A DNA stretch of 64,000 nt, from positions 3,782,001-3,846,000 of the forward strand of contig NZ_CP090063.1 in the NCBI RefSeq assembly GCF_021391495.1. The letters are read 5' to 3'. This document shows, one piece after another, positions 18,268-25,675 of the stretch. The notes under the pieces are model-generated. The model was not told the origin of the DNA, searched no databases, and worked only from the letters and a program-made list of their open reading frames with translations. The stretch's first letter is position 1; every line of letters starts with the position of its first letter. Position numbers and translations under genes: made by a program. The DNA is from Amycolatopsis acidiphila. GTDB taxonomy: Bacteria > Actinomycetota > Actinomycetes > Mycobacteriales > Pseudonocardiaceae.

Positions 18268-19229
18268 CCCTGAGGTGCGTCCTTGACTACCCTCGGGGTG
18301 ACTACAGCTGCTGACGCGGCGGCACCTACGTGATTTTCTGAAGATGATTCTGGAAAATCGTCGCCGAAGATATCGCGCCAGTACATTCCGGCCTCGTCGG
18401 TCTTGCCATCAGCAGCCGCAGCACATGCCAGCTCGGCGAGATTCCGCGCTTCCTCCAGTGCGGTGCGAAGAATTGAGATGTCAAGATCTGGTTGAATGGG
18501 GCCGCAGCGCTTGGCGGGGTCTTCAACGCCGTAGCCGACTTCAACGGCGCTTGAGGTAAAGAAGGACTTTAACGCATTCTGCCGATTTCCCTCGGTCGGG
18601 AGGCACTGGAGCGCGAGTACCTCGATCACGAGAGACTTCACCTTTGTCGGCACCCCGAGGCGCCAATGTTTAAGCACGCGGACCAACGGTCGAAAGAACG
18701 CCCACTTGCGCTGTTGCGCAGCCACTTCCTTGATTAAGTACTCGGGGTCGGCCGTATTCCACTGCTTGTTCCGTTTGCTCGGGAGCAAGAGAGTTTCGTC
18801 CGGCTGGCGGAGCACCGGCATGACGTCGACGGTGAATGCGTCGTCTTGCTCCGGTGGGTCGATGAAGCACTTGACTGCTCTGTCACGCGGCTTCGCCAAT
18901 CGAACGAGCTGATCGACACGCCCGTCGGCCATACCGAGCAGTGCCTTCACTCGGTCCTGTGCATGGCCCAGCGCGTCTTCTGCCGACGTACCTGGCGCCC
19001 CCCATCCAGGGTGTTTGTCCCCGTCGAAGACAACGATTAGATCGACGTCGTGCACAGGTCTGAGCTGGGTGCTGCGGGCCAAGGAGCCCGAGCCGAAGAC
19101 TTCCAAGACGTCATCCTCGCCTTTGAACGCCTTTTTAAAGATGTCGCGGCGGTCGCGGGCGAGCGTGACCTGGTCGATGTCAGCGTTCACGTTGCGCTGT
19201 AGTTCGTCGAAAGCGTTCGTCAAGTCCAT
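18264..19229 (-). CDS. CBASS CD-NTase (cyclic oligonucleotide synthase)
   Basis: 321 aa from ATG 19229 (GAGGA eight bases upstream; the frame also has a TTG at 19259). Nucleotidyltransferase core: VFGSGSLARSTQ (G46-S47 loop), metal ligands in HDVDLIVVFD (D61, D63) and TVDVMPVL (D135), followed by an OAS-like helical C-terminal half with RPLVRVLKHW. On phage sensing, such enzymes make cyclic di- or trinucleotides; a SAVED-type partner suggests a cyclic trinucleotide product. In type II systems the C-terminal residue is conjugated by E1/E2; here the tail is flexible and ends ..KDAPQG. It is the first gene of the five-gene operon. Confidence 0.9.
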   Translation of the reverse strand: MDLTNAFDELQRNVNADIDQVTLARDRRDIFKKAFKGEDDVLEVFGSGSLARSTQLRPVHDVDLIVVFDGDKHPGWGAPGTSAEDALGHAQDRVKALLGMADGRVDQLVRLAKPRDRAVKCFIDPPEQDDAFTVDVMPVLRQPDETLLLPSKRNKQWNTADPEYLIKEVAAQQRKWAFFRPLVRVLKHWRLGVPTKVKSLVIEVLALQCLPTEGNRQNALKSFFTSSAVEVGYGVEDPAKRCGPIQPDLDISILRTALEEARNLAELACAAAADGKTDEAGMYWRDIFGDDFPESSSENHVGAAASAAVVTPRVVKDAPQG

Positions 19230-20009
19230 GGAGCATCCTCGATCGTCGGTAGGTAGCAACTGCCGGAGCGGCGTCGTATGTCAGGGACAACACTGTCCCG
19301 AGGATGAAGCACGTTCCGGACGAGTTGGCTCACCATACGACGGGGCACCGACATTTCTGGCACGCGGCACGGACGCAAAGAGCGCCGGGCCTCTACCGCC
19401 GGGTATCCCGTCCTGGCTATCCCGGGCGAAGGACGGCGGAACGGGACAGGACCCCGGGTCGCTGACCGGCCAATACGACGCGCTTTCGGTGTTGGGGGCG
19501 GGTAACCTGGTAGCTGTCCCAACCCTTCGCCCGGAGGGCATGCGGGGCAGGCAACCAGGAACCATTCCGGTTGTTGGGGACGGGCTGACTCCGGCCGGTA
19601 CCGGCTGGAGTCAGAGATGATCCAAGCGACTCCATCGCTCACGATCGCGGCCCCAGCGGGCCCCACCCCCTCGGAGGTTCGCACCGGGCCGCTTAAGTGG
19701 CCCTGTTCATCGGATGAAACTGGGGAGCGGCGCCGACGAAAGGAAGTGGATCCGCCGCCCACAGCCGTGTGACGCGGACCGGCCGCCGTCTAATTGATAA
19801 CTGCGGCCATATCGAGCACGCCAGACGACGCATCGAGGCCAGGGTGTCTTGCAGGGCCACGACGTGGCCCGCCAAGCGGAGTGCGCCGGGGCGGGTGGTC
19901 TGCATCCATTCGACCGAGTCTGAGCCGGTGCGGGTGTGGACGGTGCCAGCGCGGACAGCAGGTCGCGCCGGGAGCGCCAGGCCGCCCAGTTCTGGAAGGC
20001 CCCGGCGAC
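19230..20009. other. non-coding region upstream of the CBASS operon
   Basis: About 780 bases with no supported gene; the open frames on both strands have shadow composition. It should hold the CBASS promoter near 19230-19300. It contains a 30-bp dyad at 19585-19614 (listed separately) and several GGGxGGG runs. Confidence 0.4.
19585..19614. promoter_or_regulatory. 30-bp near-perfect palindrome
   Basis: The outer arms CTGACTCC / GGAGTCAG and inner GCCGGTACCGGC form one continuous dyad with a single G/T mismatch. No U-run follows, so it is more like an operator or recombination site than a terminator. Confidence 0.5.
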
Positions 20010-20158
20010 GGACCACCCACGCTCGCGCGGCGACAACAGCACCTGCTCGTCGGTGACTTTCAGCAGGTACGACCACCCACGCTCGCGCGGGGACAACCCG
20101 GCGCGCCGCAGCCCGCTGTGGCGACGCCGGCGACCACCCACGCTCGCGCGGGGACAAC
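20010..20158 (-). CRISPR. three-repeat orphan CRISPR array (type I-E-like repeat)
   Basis: Three copies of a ~28-bp repeat containing CCACCCACGCTCGCGCGG and ending GGACAAC lie at 20010-20037, 20070-20097 and 20131-20158, spaced 60 and 61 bases, leaving two unrelated spacers of ~32-33 nt. Read on the minus strand the repeat begins GTTGTCCCCGCGCGAGCG, the style of actinobacterial type I-E repeats. The leftmost copy has a G-to-C change (CGGCGACAAC), as expected for the trailer-end repeat, so the leader should be on the right, in the AT-richer 20159-20200. No cas genes are present, so the array would need Cas proteins from elsewhere. Confidence 0.8.
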
Positions 20159-20194
20159 GCTTCTTGAACAGGGCGTTTGTGAATCAAAACGATG

Positions 20195-20514
20195 TTACTG
20201 TGGCGGGAGGCCTTTGCGAAAGGTTTCAGTCGTGGCCGTGCCGGTGGCGATGCACCCTTCGCGCGCTGCTTCATTCGGAACCCGCAGCCGTTGGGTGACG
20301 GCGACGATGACGGGCCGGACGGCGGCTTCGACTCGCTGGTGTCGATGTAGGGCACGTCCGCGAAGACGGAGATGCCGGCTTCGAGGAGGTGGCAGGCGAT
20401 CCGGGCAGCCTGGTCGATGGCGAGCCTGCCGTCGTCGATGCGCCCCGCCAGCGGAATGAGTTCGGCGTCGATGGCTTGATCAATACGGCGGAGCTGGTGG
20501 GTGGCGTCGTTCAC
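20195..20514 (-). pseudogene. small element protein downstream of GntR, frameshifted
   Basis: From GTG 20514 the protein reads MNDATHQLRRIDQAIDAE.. to ..VFADVPYIDTS.. (~20335). There the coding sense moves to another frame (VEAAVRPVIVAVTQRLRVP..), ending ..FRKGLPPQ at TAA 20195. Restoring one base in AGCGAGTCG gives a single ~107-aa soluble protein. If the original frame is followed instead, it runs open to 19693 straight through the CRISPR repeats, which is not credible. It starts six bases after the GntR stop, so it is in the same operon. I do not recognise the family. Confidence 0.5.
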
Positions 20515-20520
20515 GGGGGT

Positions 20521-20799
20521 TCAGTCCTCTCCTTCAGCGGAGCCGGTGCCGGTCCGGTACTTCGCGTCCGTGATGTAGGTGCCCTTAGCTGGGATCGTCA
20601 CCACCAGGCCGCGGAAGCGCAGGAGCCGCGTGGCGTGGCGAGCTGTGCCGAGGGAGACCCTGTACTCGGCGGCCAGTTGGCGTTCTGCTGGCAGTGGTGT
20701 ATGCGGTTCCAGTTCCCCGGCTCCGATGCGGGCGGCCAGGTGTTGGCACATCTGTTCGTACAGGTAGCCGGCGGCGTCGTGGGGTTCGAAGTCGGTCAC
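20521..20799 (-). CDS. GntR-family transcriptional regulator (short)
   Basis: 92 aa from GTG 20799 (MTDFEPHDAAGYLYEQM..). It has a complete GntR winged HTH: AARIGAGELEPHTPLPAERQLAAEY, then VSLGTARHATRLLRFRGLV and wing IPAKGTYI. There is no effector-binding domain, a form common on actinomycete integrative elements (as in KorSA/Pra-like control circuits), where it represses or activates transfer genes. The upstream frame extends far beyond GTG 20799 but the extension is Pro/Arg-rich shadow. It lies third in a minus-strand run with 21182-21253 and 20841-21185. Confidence 0.8.
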   Translation of the reverse strand: MTDFEPHDAAGYLYEQMCQHLAARIGAGELEPHTPLPAERQLAAEYRVSLGTARHATRLLRFRGLVVTIPAKGTYITDAKYRTGTGSAEGED

Positions 20800-20840
20800 G
20801 GCTTGCTCCCGGGGCGCGCGTTGTGGTCGGTGAATCTGGG

Positions 20841-21185
20841 CTAGTTGAGCGGGAGGTGTGTCTTGTTGGAGCGCGAGCGTGCGGTGCCGTGGATTTCCTG
20901 CTCGCCCAATCCGAGCGAGCGGCGTGGGGCAGCGGCGTCCGGGTCGAGGTGCGGCCACTGTCTGCCGACGGCGGGTGGCTCGGTGCATTGGCGAGCCCGT
21001 AGGGCAGGGGGCTTCGAGGTCGCACGGTCGACCGCAAGCCGGGCGCGAAGATCGGCGACTGTGAGATGGTCGTCGCCGAGCTCGGGCTGCCGGCGCGCTG
21101 TGAGCCGGTGGCGGAGCACCAAGAGAAGCAGATAAGTGAGCGGCGGCCCGAGGAACGTGGCCGCGAAAGACAGGAGGTGTGTCAC
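20841..21185 (-). CDS. small single-pass membrane protein, hypothetical
   Basis: 114 aa. One N-terminal membrane segment (LLSFAATFLGPPLTYLLLLVL) is followed by a charged cytoplasmic part (GDDHLTVADLRARLAVDRA). Start GTG 21185 overlaps the stop of a 23-codon frame (GTGA). The Pro/Ser-rich end is less convincing, but the first 60 residues look coding. Position in the GntR operon suggests an accessory element function; I do not recognise it. Confidence 0.5.
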   Translation of the reverse strand: MTHLLSFAATFLGPPLTYLLLLVLRHRLTARRQPELGDDHLTVADLRARLAVDRATSKPPALRARQCTEPPAVGRQWPHLDPDAAAPRRSLGLGEQEIHGTARSRSNKTHLPLN

Positions 21186-21253
21186 GCCGGCCGCCCGTAC
21201 CGGTACGCCGTGGAGCGGCGAGGCGAGGGGGAACCGGGAGCGGTGTTGGCCAT
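21182..21253 (-). CDS. 23-aa leader or micro-protein
   Basis: ATG 21253 with GGAAGGA eight bases upstream encodes MANTAPGSPSPRRSTAYRYG plus three residues, and its TGA overlaps the next GTG. The good ribosome site and overlap suggest it is translated and couples the next gene. Such short Pro/Ser/Arg peptides head operons on several actinomycete elements. Confidence 0.4.
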   Translation of the reverse strand: MANTAPGSPSPRRSTAYRYGRPA

Positions 21254-21588
21254 GCTGTTGTCCTTCCGGTCTGGGCTGGCAGCGGTGCTGTCAGCCTCTC
21301 GGCGGCGGGACGCGGATAACAGGACACAGCCGTGCCATAGCGCGGCCATAACGGCGGGGCGTCGCGGGACGCGCCACGTCCGGACCCGTCCCAGCCAGTG
21401 TCGCGGCGGGACAGCAGGCGGGACGGGTTGAGTAGGGCTTTGAGCTGCGGAGATGCTGCTCAGAAGCGCTGGGACGGGTTCCGGCAACCTGTCCCGATGA
21501 GCCTGTGGGAACCCGGTTTTCAGCGGGACGACGACGCACCGGGACGGGACACCTGGTGGCAAGTGATCGGCGAGGGCCGGGGCGGATG

Positions 21589-21605
21589 GCATGATGAAAT
21601 CATGC
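21589..21605. promoter_or_regulatory. palindrome overlapping the start codon of the HTH-Nudix gene
   Basis: GCATGAT and ATCATGC are perfect 7-bp arms around a 3-base centre, and the right arm contains ATG 21602. Either an autorepressor site or an mRNA hairpin hiding the start. Confidence 0.5.
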
Positions 21606-23023
21606 GTAGATCAGCCTCGGCTCAGCTCCAATCAGGTACGCGGTACAGGACGCTCCTGGAGCAGAAGATCCGGGAGCGTCGGCTGACGTTGGAGGAGTTC
21701 GTCGAGTTCGCGGAGGTGTTCGCGCGCGAGCATGGCGAGCCGGGGACCTTGAGCCACCGGCACCTGCGGCGGCTGGTGGCCGGGCACGGAGAGAACGGAG
21801 CGCCGGTGGGGCAGCCGCGTCCGGCGACGGCGCGGTTGCTGGAGCGGATTTTCGGCGTCGGTATCGAGGAGCTGCTGGCGCCGCCGCCGGATCGGCCCAC
21901 GGCTCACGAGGTGAGCGACCGGCGCGTGAGGCGGGCTCGCGTGGGGCGGCCCGACATCGCGGAGGCGCTTCGCCACTACTACGGGGCTGACACCTACCGG
22001 TTCCGGTGCGCCGGGACGGAGCTGGTGACCAGCATTGTGGGGATGCCCGGGTGGTTGGACCTTGGCTGCCTGCTGGTTCCCGGCGGTAAGGGGCTGCGGC
22101 TGATCTCCGGGCCGGCGAGAGACAGCGAGCGGTTCGAAGACGCGCGGGAGCCGGGCGTTCGGATGGCGGACGCGCCGTTGTACCAGCTGCTCGACGTCGA
22201 TCCTCAGCCGAGCGGGCTCACCGGGACGCTCGGCTTGACCTCGTTCGTGGACTACGCGCTGACCGCGGACCTGCTGGAGGGTGAGTTGCTCGACGCTCTC
22301 GCGGCGGGGGAGCGTGGCGACCTTCCGCTGCGGGAGAGCCTCTTACCCGACGTCGAAGCGGTCTTCGACCTGCCCAACCGGCTCTGTGCTGGAGGAGCGC
22401 TCGCGCTGTGCGCCATCGCGCGGCCGGCGAGTGGGGAACGGGGTCCCGACTATGCGCTGCTCGTCCAGCAGCGATCCGACCAGGTGCTCAACATGGCACG
22501 ACGGCTGTCGGTGATCCCGAAGGCGTTCCACCAGCCGCTGCGGGACCCGAGTGGCGACGTCTCGATTCGAGCCACCTTGCTCCGCGAGATGGAGGAGGAG
22601 CTGTTCGGCCGCGTCGAGGTGGACAGCACCGGCGCGCAGCGGGTGGCCGCGCCGATGCACCCGAGTCGGCTGTCCGAGCCGATGCGGTGGTTGCTCGACG
22701 AGCCGGACAGGCTGCGGATGGAGTGCACGGGTTTCGGGCTGAACCTGGTGAGTGGGAACTACGAGTTCGCCGGGCTCATTGTGATCGACGACGAGGAGTT
22801 CTGGGCCCGGTATGGCGGGCACATCGAGGCGAACTGGGAAGCCGCCGGGCTCACCGTGTACTCAAGCCTGGACTACGAGCTGAACGCCGAGTTGGTCGCG
22901 GACGAGCGCTGGAGCAATGAGGGGCTTTTCGCGCTGCTGCAAGGGTTTCGGCGGCTGGGTGACATCGGGGGAGAGCGCGTACGACTCCCGGACGTCACGC
23001 CGCTGACGGCCACCGAACGGTGA
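21602..23023 (+). CDS. HTH-Nudix regulatory protein (paralogue 1)
   Basis: 473 aa from ATG 21602; the upstream frame to 21398 is discarded because it lacks a site. The N-terminus carries an XRE-like region (RLTLEEFVEFAEVFAREHG.. HLRRLV). The middle (~100-330) shares long segments with the paralogue at 23346-24866 (e.g. LCAGGALALCAIARP). The C-terminal third contains a Nudix-like box, ATLLREMEEELFG, after VIPKAFHQPL, and ends ..RWSNEGLFALLQGFRRLG. pSAM2 Pif, which blocks redundant transfer between cells carrying the same element, also has a Nudix motif; a similar immunity or regulatory role is possible but inferred. It converges on the cupin gene with 29 bases of overlap. Confidence 0.65.
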   Translation: MRRSASAQLQSGTRYRTLLEQKIRERRLTLEEFVEFAEVFAREHGEPGTLSHRHLRRLVAGHGENGAPVGQPRPATARLLERIFGVGIEELLAPPPDRPTAHEVSDRRVRRARVGRPDIAEALRHYYGADTYRFRCAGTELVTSIVGMPGWLDLGCLLVPGGKGLRLISGPARDSERFEDAREPGVRMADAPLYQLLDVDPQPSGLTGTLGLTSFVDYALTADLLEGELLDALAAGERGDLPLRESLLPDVEAVFDLPNRLCAGGALALCAIARPASGERGPDYALLVQQRSDQVLNMARRLSVIPKAFHQPLRDPSGDVSIRATLLREMEEELFGRVEVDSTGAQRVAAPMHPSRLSEPMRWLLDEPDRLRMECTGFGLNLVSGNYEFAGLIVIDDEEFWARYGGHIEANWEAAGLTVYSSLDYELNAELVADERWSNEGLFALLQGFRRLGDIGGERVRLPDVTPLTATER

Positions 23024-23345
23024 TCACGACGGAGTCGGCGAGCGCTTCCCAGGAGTGGTCGATGCCGGGGCCCCACATCACGTAATCGCCCTGCCGATGC
23101 AGGGTCACGCTGCCTTCGGTGAGGTCGAGGCGGAACGTGCCCTCCACCATGAGCAGAAGCGTCGTGCGCTGGTCGTCGGACGTCCATCCGGCGCGCTTGT
23201 CGCCAGCGGGGTGAATGCCCCACTTCACCTCGACGTCCTTCGTCGCGCGGACGTCGTCGGCGGGCTGGATGAAGTGGCCGAGCAGCCAGCCGCGGTTGGC
23301 GGGCGCGTCGTCGTTGGCGTTGCCGCTGTACCAGTTGGCACCCAC
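22995..23345 (-). CDS. cupin-fold protein
   Basis: 116 aa. Typical single cupin barrel: VEVKWGIHPAGDKRAGW, TLLLMVEGTFRLDL, QGDYVMWGPGIDHSWEAL (Gly-Asp turn and a possible His ligand). The GTG start at 23345 directly follows the TAG of the HTH-Nudix paralogue 2, so the two are coupled. Cupins of this form bind small ligands or act on nucleotides and sugars; pairing with a Nudix protein hints at nucleotide-derivative sensing. Substrate unknown. Confidence 0.65.
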   Translation of the reverse strand: MGANWYSGNANDDAPANRGWLLGHFIQPADDVRATKDVEVKWGIHPAGDKRAGWTSDDQRTTLLLMVEGTFRLDLTEGSVTLHRQGDYVMWGPGIDHSWEALADSVVITVRWPSAA

Positions 23346-24866
23346 CTACCGTGTCTCCCATTCGATCGTCGGCAGGTTCACCCGATCGCCGCCGATCTGG
23401 TTGAGCCGCCGCAGGCCTTCGAGCAACGCGAACAGTCCTTCGTTGCTCCACGCTACATCCCCGGCCAGGTCCGTCAGGAGGTCCCGGTCGAGGGTCGAAT
23501 ACTGCCGCAACGTCGACGATTCCCAGTTCGCCTCGATCACGCCGCCGTACCGCGTCCAGAACTCCTCATCGTCGACCACGATCAAGGCCGGGACCTCGTA
23601 GTTGCCGGACACGAGGTTCAGGCCGACCGCCGTGCACTCCATGCGCAACCGGCCTGGTTCGGCGGTGAGCCAGCGCATCGGCTCGGACATCCTGCTGGGG
23701 TGCATCGGGTCCGCGGCGCGCTGGTGGCCCACCGTGTTGTCGATGTCGTCGCGCCCGAACAGTTCCTCTTCCATCTCACGGCGCAGAGTAGCCGCGATCT
23801 TCGCGTCCGCGCGGTAGTCCGTGACCGGCTGGTGAAAGCCCTTCGGGATGACCGCGAGCCGCCGGGCGGCGTTCACGACATGCCCCGAGCGTTCCTGAAC
23901 GAGTAGCACGTAGTCCGCCGGTCCACGGAACGGGTCCGCGGGCCGGGCGAACGCGCACAGCGCCAGCGTGCCGCCCGCGCAGAGCCGGCCGGACAGGTCG
24001 AGGACGGTGGCGACGCTGGGGAGATGCCTGTCCCGCAGCGGCAGTGAACCCGCGCCGGAAGCCAGCGCGTCGATGAGTTCGGCTTCGAGCAGGTCCATCG
24101 TCAGCGCGTAGTGCACGAAGTGGCTCACGCCGAGTGCACCGTTGATGCTGCTTTCGGTGTCGATGCCGAGCAGGCGGTACAGGGGCATGTTCACGAGCTT
24201 GGTGCCCAGCGCGAGGCCCTCGGCGAGGCGCTGTGCGGCGCGCCCTGCCGCTTCGGCATCGAGGAGGGCTGGACTGTCGGGAACACCGGAGGTCAGGCGG
24301 AGCTGTTCAGCGCCGAGTGGACTGTTGAGGTCGAGCCAGGCTGGGCGTGTGAGGATGCTCGTCGTGATCTCGGTGCCGTCGACCCGCGCGGAGTAGCAGC
24401 CGTAGTCGTCGGGCCGGTCGGGGTAGTACTGCTGAAGGGCGTCGGCCACCTCGCGCTGATTGACCCGGCTCCGGCGCGTCCCGCGGTCCTGTAGCTGACG
24501 GAGATCGAGTCCGGACAGGCGACGCGAGACTTCTCGGCGAGCTGTGCCGGGCTCCCACCCCGCGTGCTCGTCGAGCCATTCCAGCGCGGCCGTGATGTTC
24601 GGGTCGGAGACCACCCTGTCGTCAACCGGCTCGGCGTCGCCGGTGAGTGCGGCGAATCGGTCCTTGACGGCGGCCGGGGCCTGGTCCAGCGCGGTGTCCA
24701 AAAGCTGCTGCATCTCGGACTTCGGGCGCAGGTCCGGTTTCTGATGCCAGGCCGCGACGGTCCGCACACCGATGCCGAGGTGCTCGGCGAACCCTTCGTT
24801 GCTCAGTCGTAGCGCAGCCTGGAGTGCGCACGCCGTCCGCCCGGTCCAGCCGGTTGCCGGATTCAC
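23346..24866 (-). CDS. HTH-Nudix regulatory protein (paralogue 2)
   Basis: 506 aa from GTG 24866. The N-terminal HTH reads NEGFAEHLGIGVRTVAAWHQK. The core and C-terminus parallel the gene at 21602 (LCAGGTLALCAFARP; Nudix-like AATLRREMEEELFG after VIPKGFHQPV; WSNEGLFALLEGLRRL). Two full-length paralogues face each other across the cupin gene, so they arose by duplication or are a matched pair. The promoter carries three to four 11-bp repeats. Likely a DNA-binding sensor that regulates the element. Confidence 0.65.
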   Translation of the reverse strand: MNPATGWTGRTACALQAALRLSNEGFAEHLGIGVRTVAAWHQKPDLRPKSEMQQLLDTALDQAPAAVKDRFAALTGDAEPVDDRVVSDPNITAALEWLDEHAGWEPGTARREVSRRLSGLDLRQLQDRGTRRSRVNQREVADALQQYYPDRPDDYGCYSARVDGTEITTSILTRPAWLDLNSPLGAEQLRLTSGVPDSPALLDAEAAGRAAQRLAEGLALGTKLVNMPLYRLLGIDTESSINGALGVSHFVHYALTMDLLEAELIDALASGAGSLPLRDRHLPSVATVLDLSGRLCAGGTLALCAFARPADPFRGPADYVLLVQERSGHVVNAARRLAVIPKGFHQPVTDYRADAKIAATLRREMEEELFGRDDIDNTVGHQRAADPMHPSRMSEPMRWLTAEPGRLRMECTAVGLNLVSGNYEVPALIVVDDEEFWTRYGGVIEANWESSTLRQYSTLDRDLLTDLAGDVAWSNEGLFALLEGLRRLNQIGGDRVNLPTIEWETR

Positions 24867-24877
24867 CGTTCCCCCAA

Positions 24878-24910
24878 CCTGCAGTGGTCCTGCATTCGAC
24901 CTGCACTGGA
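24878..24910. promoter_or_regulatory. 11-bp tandem repeats upstream of HTH-Nudix paralogue 2
   Basis: CCTGCAGTGGT, CCTGCATTCGA and CCTGCACTGGA follow each other with no gap, and CGTGCCTGGGG may be a fourth copy. The 11-bp period places CTGCA boxes on one face of the helix, 12 bases upstream of GTG 24866, as for a cooperatively bound operator. Confidence 0.55.
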
Positions 24911-24970
24911 CGTGCCTGGGGCCGGAGCCGGTTTCGCAGTGGAATTACTGGCATGCAAAGGAAATCAGCT

Positions 24971-25354
24971 CTACCGCTCACGCCGGACGTGATCGAGCAC
25001 CTGCGACAGGGTCGCTTGGAGGTCGTCGAGCCGGTCGGTGATCTCGTCCAGCCGGCGCTCCAACCCGTCCACTCTCGACCAGACCGTGTCCCCGTGGTCC
25101 ACCACGGGATCGGCGGGCTTGGGCGGGCGACGGCCGTGCAGCACGGCGTCGAGGTGCTGCGGGTGCCAGCCGAGCGCGACGGACAGGGACTCCAGCGTGC
25201 GCGGACTGCGCCGGCGCTCCACGACGTGGTGCTGGATCTCCCGGACCACGGCCTGCGAGACGTGCGAGCGTTGCGCCAGCTCCCGCTGGAGCCAGCCCAG
25301 CTCGTTCACCCGGGCGTTGATGGCCTTCGCGACCGCCGCCCAATCCTCCGCCAT
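24971..25354 (-). CDS. XRE-family regulator with coiled-coil tail
   Basis: 127 aa. The N-terminal HTH contains LQRELAQRSHVSQAVVREIQ, then RRSPRTLESLSVALGWHPQHL. The C-terminal ~45 residues form a heptad-patterned coiled coil (VDGLERRLDEITDRLDDLQA), so it should dimerise. It is transcribed away from the Xis-WhiB-Tra-Int operon, with 138 bases between, and is the best candidate for its repressor. The same arrangement is common on Pseudonocardiaceae integrative elements. Confidence 0.8.
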   Translation of the reverse strand: MAEDWAAVAKAINARVNELGWLQRELAQRSHVSQAVVREIQHHVVERRRSPRTLESLSVALGWHPQHLDAVLHGRRPPKPADPVVDHGDTVWSRVDGLERRLDEITDRLDDLQATLSQVLDHVRRER

Positions 25355-25452
25355 CCGTTCCTCCGCGCTCCGCCTCGGCGACGAGGTTAGCGGCTCCGCT
25401 CCCTAGCGCGATCTGACGCGCCCTGACGCGGTGGAACGCGCCCATCGAATGT

Positions 25453-25472
25453 CGAAATCAGCAACGAAATCA
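25453..25472. promoter_or_regulatory. direct repeats CGAAATCA in the Xis promoter
   Basis: CGAAATCA occurs at 25453-25460 and 25465-25472, 12 bases apart, 20 bases before the Xis-like start. A GAAATCAGCAAC 12-mer here (25454-25465) recurs exactly at 29047-29058 over the integrase start. Probably a site for the XRE or Xis protein. Confidence 0.45.
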
Positions 25473-25492
25473 ACTATCGAAGGGCTTCACTC

Positions 25493-25675
25493 ATGTCTGC
25501 CAACACCTATTACTCGGTTCGCACCGCGGCGTGGATTCTCGGTGTCCCGCCGTCTCACATCTCCCGGGCGATCCGTCGCGGGACCTTGCGCCCGACCTGG
25601 CGCAATGGTCGTCCGTTGGTCCCTGAGTCGGCGGTGACCAGGCTGCTCGGGCAGCCGGACAGGGAGATCGCGTGA
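25493..25675 (+). CDS. xis: excisionase-like small DNA-binding protein
   Basis: 60 aa. MerR/HTH_17-type fold: YSVRTAAWILGVPPSHISRAI followed by RPLVPESAVTRLLG, the pattern of Xis/recombination directionality factors. It starts the rightward operon and overlaps the WhiB-like gene (GTGA). On a serine-integrase element such a protein would switch the integrase to excision, although HTH_17 proteins can also be plain regulators. Confidence 0.65.
   Translation: MSANTYYSVRTAAWILGVPPSHISRAIRRGTLRPTWRNGRPLVPESAVTRLLGQPDREIA

Noticed and set aside
19260..19800. Frames of 70-200 codons between CBASS and CRISPR
   Set aside because: Overlapping frames on both strands with similar length and no preferred third-position pattern; they include the 30-bp palindrome.
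19693..20514. A 273-codon minus-strand frame starting at 20514 and crossing the CRISPR array
   Set aside because: Its second half translates the CRISPR repeats (repeated LSPRERGWS) and spacers; the real gene shifts frame near 20335 and ends at 20195.
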